A stretch of DNA of 64,000 nucleotides from Helicobacter acinonychis (GTDB taxonomy: Bacteria; Campylobacterota; Campylobacteria; Campylobacterales; Helicobacteraceae), in contig NZ_UGIA01000001.1 of NCBI RefSeq assembly GCF_900461455.1, positions 248,001 through 312,000 on the forward strand, given 5' to 3'. The translations under genes and the position numbers were made by a program. Below the pieces are notes generated by a model. That model ran no database searches. It was not told where the DNA came from and saw only the letters and a program-made list of their open reading frames with translations. Below, in pieces: positions 27,060-36,162 of this stretch; position 1 is the first letter of the stretch, and each line of letters opens with the position of its first letter.

Positions 27060-28379
27060 GTGTTGAAAGTTTATATTGAAACAATGGGTTGTGCAATGAA
27101 TTCTAGGGATAGCGAGCATTTATTAAGCGAGTTATCCAAACTAGACTATAAAGAGACCAACGACCCTAAAATAGCGGATTTGATTTTGATTAACACTTGC
27201 AGTGTGCGTGAAAAGCCTGAGCGAAAATTATTCTCAGAAATCGGTCAATTCGCTAAAATCAAAAAACCTAATGCCAAAATTGGGGTTTGTGGGTGCACCG
27301 CAAGCCACATGGGAGCGGATATTTTGAAAAAATCCCCAAGCGTGAGCTTTGTGTTAGGGGCTAGGAATGTGTCTAAAATCTCTCAAGTTATCCATAAAGA
27401 AAAAGCCGTTGAGGTGGCGATTGATTATGATGAAAGTTCGTATGCGTTTGAGTTTTTTGAAAAAAAGGCTGAAGTCAGATCGTTACTAAACATCTCCATA
27501 GGTTGCGATAAAAAATGCACTTATTGCATTGTCCCGCACACTAGGGGAAAAGAAATTTCTATCCCTATGGATTTGATCTTAAAAGAAGCTGAGAAATTGG
27601 CGAATAACGGCACTAAAGAGCTCATGCTTTTAGGGCAAAATGTGAATAATTATGGCGTTCGTTTTAGCAGTGAGCATGCGAAAGTGAATTTTAGCGATTT
27701 GTTGGATAAATTAAGCGAAATTCCAGGCATTGAAAGGATACGATTCACTTCGCCCCACCCCTTACACATGAATGATGAATTTTTAGAGCGCTTTGCGAAA
27801 AACCCTAAAGTGTGTAAGAGTATCCACATGCCCTTACAGAGCGGATCTAGTGCGGTGTTAAAGATGATGCGAAGGGGCTATAATAAAGAGTGGTTTTTAA
27901 ACAGGGTGGAAAAATTAAAGGCTTTAGTGCCTGAAGTGGGCATTAGCACGGATATTATCGTGGGCTTTCCTAATGAGAGCGATAAGGATTTTGAAGACAC
28001 GATGGAGGTGCTAGAAAAAGTGCGCTTTGACACGCTTTATAGTTTCATTTACTCCCCACGCCCTTTCACAGAAGCAGGAGCTTGGAAAGAAAGAGTGCCG
28101 CTAGAAGTTTCATCTCTAAGATTAGAAAGGTTACAAAACAGACACAAAGAAATTTTAGAAGAAAAAGCTAGGCTTGAAGTGGGTAAAACGCATGTGGTGT
28201 TGGTGGAAAATAGGCACGAAGTTGATGGGCAGATCGTGGGTTTTGAAGGGCGTAGCGATACAGGGAAGTTCATTGAAGTAACTTGTAAAGAAAAAAGAAA
28301 TCCGGGCGAGCTTGTGGAAGTAGAAATCATCTCTCATGTTAAAGGGCGCTTGATGGCGACCACCAAAAACAACCAATAA
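27060..28379 (+). CDS. miaB: MiaB, tRNA-2-methylthio-N6-isopentenyladenosine synthase
   Basis: The protein has 439 residues starting at GTG 27060 (a TTG next to it is an alternative). The N-terminal UPF0004 domain has three conserved Cys ([25 protein letters not shown]). The radical-SAM cluster CDKKCTYC lies at about residues 150-157, and a C-terminal TRAM domain at about 375-435. It adds a methylthio group to i6A37 of tRNAs reading UNN codons, improving decoding fidelity. A second, shorter paralogue is at 42606. Confidence 0.95.
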   Translation: MLKVYIETMGCAMNSRDSEHLLSELSKLDYKETNDPKIADLILINTCSVREKPERKLFSEIGQFAKIKKPNAKIGVCGCTASHMGADILKKSPSVSFVLGARNVSKISQVIHKEKAVEVAIDYDESSYAFEFFEKKAEVRSLLNISIGCDKKCTYCIVPHTRGKEISIPMDLILKEAEKLANNGTKELMLLGQNVNNYGVRFSSEHAKVNFSDLLDKLSEIPGIERIRFTSPHPLHMNDEFLERFAKNPKVCKSIHMPLQSGSSAVLKMMRRGYNKEWFLNRVEKLKALVPEVGISTDIIVGFPNESDKDFEDTMEVLEKVRFDTLYSFIYSPRPFTEAGAWKERVPLEVSSLRLERLQNRHKEILEEKARLEVGKTHVVLVENRHEVDGQIVGFEGRSDTGKFIEVTCKEKRNPGELVEVEIISHVKGRLMATTKNNQ

Positions 28380-28414
28380 GAGCAACCACTAAAGAGTAGG
28401 GTTAAGGGCAAGAG

Positions 28415-29062
28415 TTGAGCTTAAAAATTTTTAGAAAAAATATCGTTTTAAGGATTGTTCCGCGCTTGGCGTTTGGGGTCCTTTGGTTGTTGCATAAAAC
28501 TTGTAAAAACCGCTATTTTTTAGCTCAAAATTTAAAAGAAAAACCCTTCATTGCAAGCTGTTGGCATGGCGAGCTTGGCATGATTGGGTTTGCGTATTTA
28601 AGGCTTAAAAAACCTTGTATTTATGTGATTACAAGCCAGCATTTTGACGGCTCTATTGCGGCGGGTTTGTTTGAAAGCTTTGGGTTTAAAAATATTAGAG
28701 GTTCTAGCAAAAAAGGGGGGGTTAAGGTTTTGATAGAAGGGCTTAAGCGCCTAAAAGAGGGTTATGATGTCGCTATCACGCCTGATGGCCCAAAAGGCCC
28801 ACGACACAGCATAGCGGATGGGGTGATCGCTTTGGCTCAAAAATCAGGTGTGGGGATTAGTGCATGCAGGGTGGTTTGCAAAAACGCATGGCAATTTAAT
28901 ACTTGGGATAAATTTGAAATCCCTAAGCCTTTTAGCGAAGTGCATTACCACATGTTAGAATCTGTAATAATCCCTAAAGAATGGGAGCTTTCAAAGGCGA
29001 AAGAATTTTTAAAAACGCGCATGGATTCTGCTGATTTTAAAGAAGGGGGTTTAGGTGCTTAA
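28415..29062 (+). CDS. DUF374 acyltransferase-like membrane-associated protein
   Basis: The protein has 215 residues, probably from TTG 28415. It has an N-terminal hydrophobic helix (residues about 8-27), then SCWHGELGMI, RGSSKKGG and TPDGPKGPRHS (about 129-139). These features define DUF374, related to the lysophospholipid acyltransferase superfamily, where the H-x4-D/E motif is the acyltransferase centre. It probably acts on lipids or lipid A at the inner membrane. The substrate is unknown. Its end overlaps the next gene by 8 bp. Confidence 0.75.
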   Translation: MSLKIFRKNIVLRIVPRLAFGVLWLLHKTCKNRYFLAQNLKEKPFIASCWHGELGMIGFAYLRLKKPCIYVITSQHFDGSIAAGLFESFGFKNIRGSSKKGGVKVLIEGLKRLKEGYDVAITPDGPKGPRHSIADGVIALAQKSGVGISACRVVCKNAWQFNTWDKFEIPKPFSEVHYHMLESVIIPKEWELSKAKEFLKTRMDSADFKEGGLGA

Positions 29063-30038
29063 AGGGTTAAAAAAAGCGTTTAAAGAAAAGTTTTGCTCTC
29101 AAGTGTATATCTCTTTTAATGTGGATCACAACCTTTTGTCCGCTCAAATTTTAAGGATTAAAAACCACCGCATTAAAGAGAAATTTTTTAGAACTTTTAA
29201 GACGAAAGTGGAAACGAAAAACGGCGAAGTCCCCCTTCAAGCTTTAAAAATCGCCAGAACTTATAGCCAAAAATACCCTTATACTTATTTTAGCGCGATG
29301 GTTAAAGCCAAAGAAATTTTATGCGAAAAGCAAGCGTTTGAACAAATCAAGCAAGAAAACCAGGATTATTTGGCTTGCAAAATCAATCAAAAATATTGCG
29401 TTTATGTGGAGTCTAAAGATTTTTTAAAGGATTTTAAGCGTTTTAAAGTCCAGGATGTGGATTTTTTGTTTTCGCCTTTTAGCCTTATTTATGAATTTGT
29501 GCACGACAGGTTAGAAGAAAAGCCGTTATTGTATTTGCTTTTGGAGCGTTCAAGGTTTTATTTTTTGATTGCGGATAAAAAAGAGATTTTTTTGGCCCAA
29601 TCCGTGTTTTTAGAAGAACAACCTGAAGAGTTTATAGAGAGCAAGGAAGAAGATTCTATGGAGTTGAATGATGAGAGCATGAAGGCGTTTTTGAGTGAAA
29701 TCCAAGAAGATATTGACAGCCTTGAAGAAGCGATGGGATTAAATAGCAGTAAGGACAATAAGGAAAAAAATAATGAGGACGCTTATAGTTTGATTGAAGG
29801 CATGACGAATATCCCCATAATTGCAAACGCTTTGCAAGAAGGCTTGTGCAGTGTTTATCACTCTAGGGATATAGATTTTGTGGAAAAAGTCATTCTTTTA
29901 GACAGCTGCCAAATCCACCAAAAGGCGTTGATGCATTTGCAAGAAACTTTGATGATGGAAGTGGATAGGTTGGATTTTTCTTTAGTGGAGCAATTGAATG
30001 TTTTAGCGTGCATGGAGAATGAAAAGTATGCGTTTTAG
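29055..30038 (+). CDS. Conserved protein, possible PilM-like member of a PilM/N/O-type trio
   Basis: The protein has 327 residues, no signal peptide, and an acidic, Glu/Ser-rich linker (about 195-245). It has no clear catalytic motif. The N-terminal and C-terminal parts alternate strands and helices in a way that could fit a degenerate actin-like PilM/GspL cytoplasmic domain, but sequence motifs for ATP binding are absent. The argument is mainly context: it overlaps a PilN-like gene, which is followed by a PilO-like gene. It corresponds to HP0271 (from memory), annotated as hypothetical. Confidence 0.5.
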   Translation: MLKGLKKAFKEKFCSQVYISFNVDHNLLSAQILRIKNHRIKEKFFRTFKTKVETKNGEVPLQALKIARTYSQKYPYTYFSAMVKAKEILCEKQAFEQIKQENQDYLACKINQKYCVYVESKDFLKDFKRFKVQDVDFLFSPFSLIYEFVHDRLEEKPLLYLLLERSRFYFLIADKKEIFLAQSVFLEEQPEEFIESKEEDSMELNDESMKAFLSEIQEDIDSLEEAMGLNSSKDNKEKNNEDAYSLIEGMTNIPIIANALQEGLCSVYHSRDIDFVEKVILLDSCQIHQKALMHLQETLMMEVDRLDFSLVEQLNVLACMENEKYAF

Positions 30039-30549
30039 TTACATTGAGCCAAGAGCGAAATACCTTATCAGCAAGCTTTCTAAAATCTGGATTTTTTACA
30101 TTTTTTTATCGCTTGTTCTTATTGGAGGGTTAGTGGGGTTTATGCACCATGCCATTGATAACGCTCAAAATGACATAGCTAGTTTAACAATCCAAGAAAA
30201 GCTTTACCGCCATGAGACTAGCCGTTTGCAAGCAAAAACCGCTGAAACCTTGCAACTCATTAAAGAGGCTAAAAAGCGTTTGAATTACAATGACGATGTG
30301 CGCGATGTTTTACAAGGGCTTTTGAATATTGTGCCAGATCTTATCACTATCAATAGCATTGAAATAGATCAGCAAAGCGTGGTGATTAGCGGTAAAGCCC
30401 CTTCTAAAGAGGCTTTTTATTTTTTATTCCAAAACAAGTTAAACCCCATGTTTGATTATTCTAGCGTGGAATTTTTCCCCTTAAGCGATGGGTGGTTTAA
30501 TTTTGTTTCCAATAACTCTTCTAATTCCTTATTGATAAGCAACCCTTGA
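30028..30549 (+). CDS. PilN-like inner membrane protein
   Basis: The start ATG 30028 (MRFSYIEPRAKY) is chosen because GGAG lies 10 bases upstream; ATG 30019 would be too close to it. The 173 residues comprise a short cytoplasmic N-terminus, one membrane helix (about 19-41), a coiled coil (about 45-95), and a small alpha/beta domain with VPDLITINSIEIDQQSVVI and SGKAPSKEAFYFLF. This order is that of PilN/GspL-C fimbrial assembly proteins. It overlaps the preceding gene by 11 bp. Confidence 0.6.
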   Translation: MRFSYIEPRAKYLISKLSKIWIFYIFLSLVLIGGLVGFMHHAIDNAQNDIASLTIQEKLYRHETSRLQAKTAETLQLIKEAKKRLNYNDDVRDVLQGLLNIVPDLITINSIEIDQQSVVISGKAPSKEAFYFLFQNKLNPMFDYSSVEFFPLSDGWFNFVSNNSSNSLLISNP

Positions 30550-30559
30550 TGGGAGGAAC

Positions 30560-31099
30560 ATGAAACAATTGCATTTTTCACACCTGGATAGAGAGCAATC
30601 AGGCGATGTGGGTTTTATCATTAAAAACCTTGTTTTTTTAGGGGTTTTTTCCTTGTTGAGTTGGTTTAATACCGAATATTTTCTATGGCCGAGCATGTTG
30701 GAATTAAAAAAAATCCTTTTAGAGGAAAACCGCAAAAAAAGCGTTTTAGAATACGCGCAAAGGCATTTTGAAACAGCCCTTATGAATTATCGCAATCAAA
30801 AAGAGACGGGCGAATCTTTATTGAAAATCTTTAACGCTGAAGAGTCCAAAAATATCTTAGAAAAGATTTTAAAAAAATGTTTTGATGGCTATGAGATCAA
30901 GCCCTTACTCTCTCAAAACCCCTCTCAAGAAACCCAATTTTTTATCATAGCTAGAGTGAGCGAATTAGAAAAGACTTATCTTTTTTTCACCTTGCTTAAC
31001 AAATATTTACCCAGCGCTCAAAGCCAATTACCCTTAAAGATTTCTAAAGATAATGATGGGTTGTTGGTGCAATTTAGCGTGAATATTGGTTTGCAATAA
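30560..31099 (+). CDS. PilO-like inner membrane protein
   Basis: The protein has 179 residues starting ten bases after the PilN-like gene, behind GGGAGGAAC. There is a short N-terminus, one membrane helix (about 23-42), a coiled coil (about 50-90), then a small globular domain. The same topology is seen in PilO/GspM, which dimerise with PilN/GspL in type IV pilus and type II secretion platforms. Sequence similarity is weak and this is inference from layout. Confidence 0.5.
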   Translation: MKQLHFSHLDREQSGDVGFIIKNLVFLGVFSLLSWFNTEYFLWPSMLELKKILLEENRKKSVLEYAQRHFETALMNYRNQKETGESLLKIFNAEESKNILEKILKKCFDGYEIKPLLSQNPSQETQFFIIARVSELEKTYLFFTLLNKYLPSAQSQLPLKISKDNDGLLVQFSVNIGLQ

Positions 31100-31107
31100 G
31101 GCGATTT

Positions 31108-31506
31108 ATGGGTGGTTTTGATTTTAATTTTGACAATAAAGCATGCGAGAATTGTGGGGCAAAGTGTTGCGTGGGGGAAAGCGGGTATATTTTTGTAACG
31201 ATCCAAGAAATGCAAACAATTAGCGCTTTTTTAAAATTGGAATTGGAAGAATTTAGCCAAAAATATGTTAAAAAGGTAGGGTATAAGTTCTCTTTATTAG
31301 AAAAAGACGCTAAAGATTTGGGTTTGGCGTGCGTGTTTTTGGATTTAGAGACGAAAAAATGCCAGATTTATAGCGCACGCCCCAAACAATGCCAAACCTT
31401 TCCTTTTTGGGAGAGCGTGAAAAGCTTTTCTAAAGAGCAAAAGGAAGCTTTTTGCAAAAGTTGTTTGGGCATCACACAAAAAACTAAAGAGACTAAAGTG
31501 CGCTAA
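31108..31506 (+). CDS. YkgJ-type cysteine-cluster protein
   Basis: The 132-residue protein has the UPF0153 pattern: CENCGAKCC at residues 12-20, then CVFLDLETKKCQIYSARPKQ ahead of a further Cys, and a final CKSC pair. The Cys residues likely bind zinc or an iron-sulfur cluster. The biochemical role of the family is unknown. It lies eight bases after the PilO-like gene in the same run. Confidence 0.8.
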   Translation: MGGFDFNFDNKACENCGAKCCVGESGYIFVTIQEMQTISAFLKLELEEFSQKYVKKVGYKFSLLEKDAKDLGLACVFLDLETKKCQIYSARPKQCQTFPFWESVKSFSKEQKEAFCKSCLGITQKTKETKVR

Positions 31507-31542
31507 AATGTGTTTTTAGTGACACAAAAAGGAAATAAAGTC

Positions 31543-32838
31543 ATGGATATTCCAATAAAAAAAAGATTTTTAGCGAGTTTGTTGCTTTTTAGCTTGCTTT
31601 CTTGCCTCAAGGCTGAACCCCTTTCAGAAGATCATCAAATTCTATTGAGTTCAGACGCTTTCCATAGGGGGGATTTTGCAGCGGCTCAAAAGGGGTATAT
31701 GAGTCTTTACAAGCAAACTAATAAGGTGGTTTATGCTAAAGAGGCAGCCATTTCAGCGGCGAGTTTAGGGGACATTAAAACCGCGATGCATTTAGCCATG
31801 CTCTATCAAAAAATCACCAATAATCGTAACGATCTCTCTATCAATAAGATTTTAGTGGATGGTTATGCACAAATGGGGCAAATTGATAAGGCGATCGCGT
31901 TGTTGCAAAAAATCCGTAAAGAAGAAAAAACCATAGGCACAGACAATGTGTTAGGGACTTTGTATTTGTCTCAAAAGCGTTTGGATAAGGCTTTCCCCTT
32001 ATTGAATAAGTTTTATAATGCAGTGCATGATGAAGACAGCCTTGAAAAAATTATTACGATTTACTTTTTGCAAAATCGTAAAAAAGAGGGCCTGGATTTG
32101 TTGCAATCCCACATAGACAGGTATGGTTGCTCAGAGCAATTATGCCAAAAAGCGCTCAGCACTTTCACGCAATTTAATGAGTTAAATTTGGCTAAAACCA
32201 CTTTCGCTCGCCTATATGAAAAAAACCCAGTCGTGCAAAACGCCCAACTTTATATTGGGGTGCTGATTTTATTGAAAGAATTTGATAAAGCCCAACAGAT
32301 CGCAGAATTGTTTCCCTTTGACAGGCGCTTGTTACTGGATTTATACACTGCACAAAAGAAATTTGATCAAGCTTCCAAACAAGCCTCTTTGATCTATCAA
32401 GAAAAAAAAGATCCTAAATTTTTAGGGCTAGAGGCGATTTATCATTATGAAAGTTTGAGCATGAAAAATAAAAAACTCACCAAACAAGAGATGCTGCCTA
32501 TCATCCAAAAATTAGAAAAAGCTACCAAAGAGCGCCAAGTATGGCTTGCTAAAACCAAAGACAAAGAAGACGCACAAGACGCTTTCTTTTATAATTTTTT
32601 AGGGTATTCTTTAATAGATTATGGCATGGATGTTAAAAGGGGCATGGATTTGGTTAAAAAAGCTTTAGCCCTAGACGCTAGCTCTGCACTTTATTTGGAC
32701 TCTTTGGCATGGGGTTATTACAAGTTGGGGAATTGCTTGGAGGCTAAAAAAATCTTTTCTACCATCGCTAAAGATCTTATCCAAGCTGAACCTGAATTAA
32801 AAGAGCATCATAAAATCATCCAAGAATGCAAGAAGTAG
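31543..32838 (+). CDS. TPR-repeat lipoprotein
   Basis: The start is taken as ATG 31543 (MDIPIKKRFL), behind AAAAAGGA; the frame is open 11 codons earlier. The N-terminus is a signal sequence with a lipobox-like LLSC at about residues 19-22, so the mature protein should be lipid-anchored in the outer membrane. The remaining ~410 residues are helical TPR-type repeats (for example GDFAAAQKGYMSLYKQ, GQIDKAIALLQK, GNCLEAKKIF). TPR lipoproteins of this kind (PilW/PilF, BamD) help assemble outer-membrane complexes, and here one follows a PilN/O-like pair. Which complex is unknown. Confidence 0.7.
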   Translation: MDIPIKKRFLASLLLFSLLSCLKAEPLSEDHQILLSSDAFHRGDFAAAQKGYMSLYKQTNKVVYAKEAAISAASLGDIKTAMHLAMLYQKITNNRNDLSINKILVDGYAQMGQIDKAIALLQKIRKEEKTIGTDNVLGTLYLSQKRLDKAFPLLNKFYNAVHDEDSLEKIITIYFLQNRKKEGLDLLQSHIDRYGCSEQLCQKALSTFTQFNELNLAKTTFARLYEKNPVVQNAQLYIGVLILLKEFDKAQQIAELFPFDRRLLLDLYTAQKKFDQASKQASLIYQEKKDPKFLGLEAIYHYESLSMKNKKLTKQEMLPIIQKLEKATKERQVWLAKTKDKEDAQDAFFYNFLGYSLIDYGMDVKRGMDLVKKALALDASSALYLDSLAWGYYKLGNCLEAKKIFSTIAKDLIQAEPELKEHHKIIQECKK

Positions 32839-33383
32839 GGATTTTAGAGAATTTGCAAAAAAGCCTAGCCTTAAAAGAGGGCATGCTCTCTTATGAAATG
32901 TTAGGTAAAAGTTTGTCGTATAACCCTTACTTGCCTAGAGTCATTTCTAAAACTAAAAACTATGTTTTTGTAACTCCTAGCGAGGTTTTAGAAAAACTTT
33001 TACAAGAAAACACCCATACAGATTGCGTGATCATCAATTTCAAAGGTTTGTATGAATTAGGCGTGCCAAGCGTGTTTGACTTGGAAGTTTTAGGGTTGTT
33101 GCGCCGCCATGCAAGCTCTATGATTGTCCAACAGGATTTTTTCATTAGCCATTACCAGCTTTTAGAATCGCTCGTTCAAGGCACTGATGGAGTCATTTTA
33201 GATGAAGGGCTTTTAAAAGAGGATTTAAAGGGCATGATAGATTTTGCTTGCCGTTTGGGCTTAAGCGTGTTTGTGGAAACTGACAAGCCAAATCATGCTT
33301 ATTTGAAAGGTTTAGGGGTTTTAGGCGTGTTGGAAAAAATCTCTCATTCTCAAAATCAAAAAAAAATAGTCTTTTTAGATTGA
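32826..33383 (+). CDS. TrpC-like (indole-3-glycerol phosphate synthase fold) protein, probably not catalytic
   Basis: The 185-residue protein overlaps the TPR gene by 13 bp. The middle and end follow the TrpC barrel: FDLEVLGLLRRHASSMIVQQDFFISHYQLLE matches the strand with V-L-R-K-D-F-I in TrpC, and GTDGVILDEGLLKEDLKGMIDFACRLGLSVFVET matches the A-D-A-V-L-L and L-V-E-V region. The catalytic Lys of R-K-D-F is Gln here (MIVQQDFF). The first catalytic E-x-K strand is also not recognisable, and the N-terminal barrel part is short. It looks like a repurposed or regulatory relative. The real trpC would be in the trp genes elsewhere. Confidence 0.6.
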   Translation: MQEVGILENLQKSLALKEGMLSYEMLGKSLSYNPYLPRVISKTKNYVFVTPSEVLEKLLQENTHTDCVIINFKGLYELGVPSVFDLEVLGLLRRHASSMIVQQDFFISHYQLLESLVQGTDGVILDEGLLKEDLKGMIDFACRLGLSVFVETDKPNHAYLKGLGVLGVLEKISHSQNQKKIVFLD

Positions 33384-33438
33384 ATTTTAAGCTAATTTTG
33401 AGTAAAAATCGCATTTAAACTTTTTAAAAGGAGTTATC

Positions 33439-33690
33439 ATGTCATTATTGGTGAATGATGAATGCATTGCATGCGATGCTTGCAGAGAAGAGTGCCCTAG
33501 TGAGGCGATTGAAGAGGGTGATCCTATTTATAACATTGATCCGGATCGATGCACGGAATGTTATGGGTATTATGATGAGCCAAGTTGTGTGAGCGTTTGC
33601 CCTGTGGATGCGATTTTACCGGATCCTAACAATACAGAAAGCATAGAGGAATTGAAATACAAATACGAAAGCTTGCAAGAGCAAGGTTAA
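33439..33690 (+). CDS. fdxA: 2[4Fe-4S] ferredoxin (YfhL-like)
   Basis: The 83-residue protein has two cluster motifs: CIACDACREECP (residues 9-20) and CTECYGYYDEPSCVSVCP (about 39-56), the second with the longer spacing seen in the Alvin/YfhL subgroup. It is a small cytoplasmic electron carrier. In H. pylori a ferredoxin of this type has been linked to metronidazole susceptibility and to pyruvate:flavodoxin metabolism, but which redox partner it serves is not shown by the sequence. AAAAGGAG precedes ATG 33439. The symbol is tentative. Confidence 0.88.
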   Translation: MSLLVNDECIACDACREECPSEAIEEGDPIYNIDPDRCTECYGYYDEPSCVSVCPVDAILPDPNNTESIEELKYKYESLQEQG

Positions 33691-33700
33691 AGGCTTACTG

Positions 33701-35155
33701 ATGGCTAAAATCACAGCCGTGATTGATATTGGCTCCAATTCGGTGTGTTTGGCAGTCTTTAAAAAGACAAGCCAATTTGGGTTTTACTTGCTTTTTGAGA
33801 CAAAATCTAGGGTTAGGATTTCTGAGGGTTGTTACGCTTCTAAAGGGGTTTTGCAAGAAGTCCCTATGCAAAGAGCCATCAAAGCCTTGAGTGAGTTTAA
33901 AGAAATCGCCCTCAAATACAAAAGCAAAAAAATCTTATGCGTGGCGACCTCAGCGGTGCGCGATGCCCCTAACAGATTGGAATTTGTATCAAGGGTGAAA
34001 AAGGCTTGCGGTTTGCAAATCAAAGTGATTGATGGGCAAAAAGAAGCGCTCTATGGTGGGATTGCGTGCGCGAATTTGTTGCATAAAAATTCAGGGATCA
34101 CGATAGATATTGGAGGGGGTAGTACCGAATGTGCGTTGATTGAAAAAGGCAAGATTAAGGATCTCATCTCGCTTGATATTGGCACGATCCGTATTAAAGA
34201 AATGTTTTTGGATAAAGCCTTGAATATCAAATCGGCTAAAGCCTTTATCCAACAAGAAATTTCTAAACTCCCCTTTAAGCATAAAAACGCCTTTGGGGTG
34301 GGGGGGACGATTAGGGCGTTGAGTAAAGCATTGATGAAACGCTTTGATTATCCCATTGATTCTTTGCATGGTTATGAAGTAGATGTGCATAAAAATTTAG
34401 CGTTCATTGAAAAAATCATCACGCTTAAAGAAGACAAACTGCGGCTTTTAGGGGTGAATGAAGAGCGTTTAGATAGCATCAGGGGTGGGGCGTTGATTTT
34501 ATTAGTTGTGCTGGAGCATTTAAAAACTTCCTTGATGATCACTAGTGGCGTAGGGGTGAGAGAAGGCGTGTTTTTGAGCGATTTGTTGCGTCACCATTAC
34601 CATAAATTCCCCCCCAATATCAACCCTTCTTTAACCTCTTTAAAAGATCGCTTTTTACCCCATGAAAAGCACAGCCAAAAGGTCAAAAAAGAATGCGTGA
34701 AATTGTTTGAAGCCTTATCGCCTTTGCATAAAATAGATGAAAAATACCTTTTCCATTTAAAGATTGCTGGGGAATTAGCGAGCATGGGTAAGATTTTAAA
34801 TATTTATTTAGCCCACAAGCACAGCGCATATTTTATTTTAAACGCTTTGAGTTATGGCTTTAGCCACCAAGATAGGGCGATCATTTGCTTATTAGCGCAA
34901 TTTAGCCATAAAAAAATCCCTAAAGACAACGCTATCGCTCATATCAGCGCGATGATGCCAAGCCTTTTGACCTTGCAATGGCTGAGTTTTATCCTTTCTT
35001 TAGCCGAAAATTTGTGCATGACAGACAGCCACGATTTAAAATACAAATTAGAAAAAAACAAGCTTGTGATCCACTCTAATGATGCACTTTATTTGGCTAA
35101 AGAAATGCTGCCTAAACTCATTAAGCCCATTCCTTTGATGATAGAGTTTGCTTGA
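33701..35155 (+). CDS. Ppx/GppA exopolyphosphatase / pppGpp phosphohydrolase
   Basis: The protein has 484 residues. The N-terminal ASKHA fold shows the phosphate loop DIGSNSVCL (residues 9-17) and the second loop IDIGGGSTECALI (about 133-145). The C-terminal ~190 residues form the HD-like domain found in the longer Ppx/GppA enzymes. It hydrolyses inorganic polyphosphate and/or pppGpp, adjusting the stringent response. Its stop overlaps the waaC start by 4 bp. Confidence 0.92.
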   Translation: MAKITAVIDIGSNSVCLAVFKKTSQFGFYLLFETKSRVRISEGCYASKGVLQEVPMQRAIKALSEFKEIALKYKSKKILCVATSAVRDAPNRLEFVSRVKKACGLQIKVIDGQKEALYGGIACANLLHKNSGITIDIGGGSTECALIEKGKIKDLISLDIGTIRIKEMFLDKALNIKSAKAFIQQEISKLPFKHKNAFGVGGTIRALSKALMKRFDYPIDSLHGYEVDVHKNLAFIEKIITLKEDKLRLLGVNEERLDSIRGGALILLVVLEHLKTSLMITSGVGVREGVFLSDLLRHHYHKFPPNINPSLTSLKDRFLPHEKHSQKVKKECVKLFEALSPLHKIDEKYLFHLKIAGELASMGKILNIYLAHKHSAYFILNALSYGFSHQDRAIICLLAQFSHKKIPKDNAIAHISAMMPSLLTLQWLSFILSLAENLCMTDSHDLKYKLEKNKLVIHSNDALYLAKEMLPKLIKPIPLMIEFA

Positions 35156-36162
35156 AAATAGCGATTGTAAGGCTTTCAGCGCTTGGGGATATTATCGTGA
35201 GCGCGGTGTTTTTAGCGATGATTAAAGAGTGTTTTACTAACGCTCAAATAGAATGGTTTGTAGATGAAAGATTTAGCACGATTTTAGAGCATTCCCCTTA
35301 TATTGATAAATTACACCCTATCGCTTTAAAAGGCACGCTCAAAAGCTTTAACCCTTTGAAGATTTTCAAACTTTTTAAATCTTTAAGGGCTTATGAATAT
35401 GATATAATCATTGACATGCAAGGTTTGATCAAATCCGCTATCATCACGCAATGTTTAAAAGCCCCTAAAAAAGTCGGCTTTGATTATGCTTCAGCTAGAG
35501 AGGGTTTGAGCGCGTTGTTTTATTCGCAAAAAGTTTCTATCGCTTATGATGAGTCTATTTTAAAGCGCAATTTCACGCTTATTTCTCAAGCCCTAAACTT
35601 GCCTAAAAAAGAGATTTCAGAGAGTTTAACCTCTAGGGCTAAAGTGTTTTCTTATCAAAATTCTTCACAAATCAACGCATTAAATTTGAATGAAAATAAG
35701 CCTAAAATCCTTTTTGTTTTAGAAACTTCTAAGACTAATAAAACTTACCCCATAGAGCGCTTTAAAGAGTTAGCGCTGATGCTAGAAAGCGTTCAAATTT
35801 GCTTGTTATGGCATGCGGATGAAAAAAAGGCGGTTGCACTTTATTGCACTTTAAAAAACCAATGCGATGTTTTATTGCTCCCTAAACTCACTTTAAACGA
35901 AGTTAAGGCGTTGCTTTTTAGAATGGATTTAATTATTGGGGGCGATACGGGTATTACGCATTTGGCATGGGCGTTACAAAAAGCCAGTATCACCCTTTAT
36001 GGAAACACCCCTATGGAGCGCTTTAAATTGGAAAGTCCGATCAATGTTTCACTCACCGGTAATTCAAACGCCAGCTATCATAAAAAGGATTTTTCTATCC
36101 AAAATATAGAGCCTGAACGCATTAAAGAATGCGTTTTAAACCTTTTAAAGGAGAAAGAATGA
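35152..36162 (+). CDS. waaC: WaaC, lipopolysaccharide heptosyltransferase I
   Basis: The protein has 336 residues, starting at a TTG (35152) that overlaps the ppx stop. It belongs to family GT9. IVRLSALGDIIVSAVF (residues 4-19) is the acceptor-side loop, and GGDTGITHLAWALQKASITLYG (about 263-284) is the ADP-heptose-binding C-domain. It adds the first heptose to Kdo of the LPS core at the inner face of the inner membrane. It is co-translated with the lipid A acyltransferase gene (ATGA overlap), which makes lipid A and core genes neighbours. Confidence 0.93.
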   Translation: MKIAIVRLSALGDIIVSAVFLAMIKECFTNAQIEWFVDERFSTILEHSPYIDKLHPIALKGTLKSFNPLKIFKLFKSLRAYEYDIIIDMQGLIKSAIITQCLKAPKKVGFDYASAREGLSALFYSQKVSIAYDESILKRNFTLISQALNLPKKEISESLTSRAKVFSYQNSSQINALNLNENKPKILFVLETSKTNKTYPIERFKELALMLESVQICLLWHADEKKAVALYCTLKNQCDVLLLPKLTLNEVKALLFRMDLIIGGDTGITHLAWALQKASITLYGNTPMERFKLESPINVSLTGNSNASYHKKDFSIQNIEPERIKECVLNLLKEKE

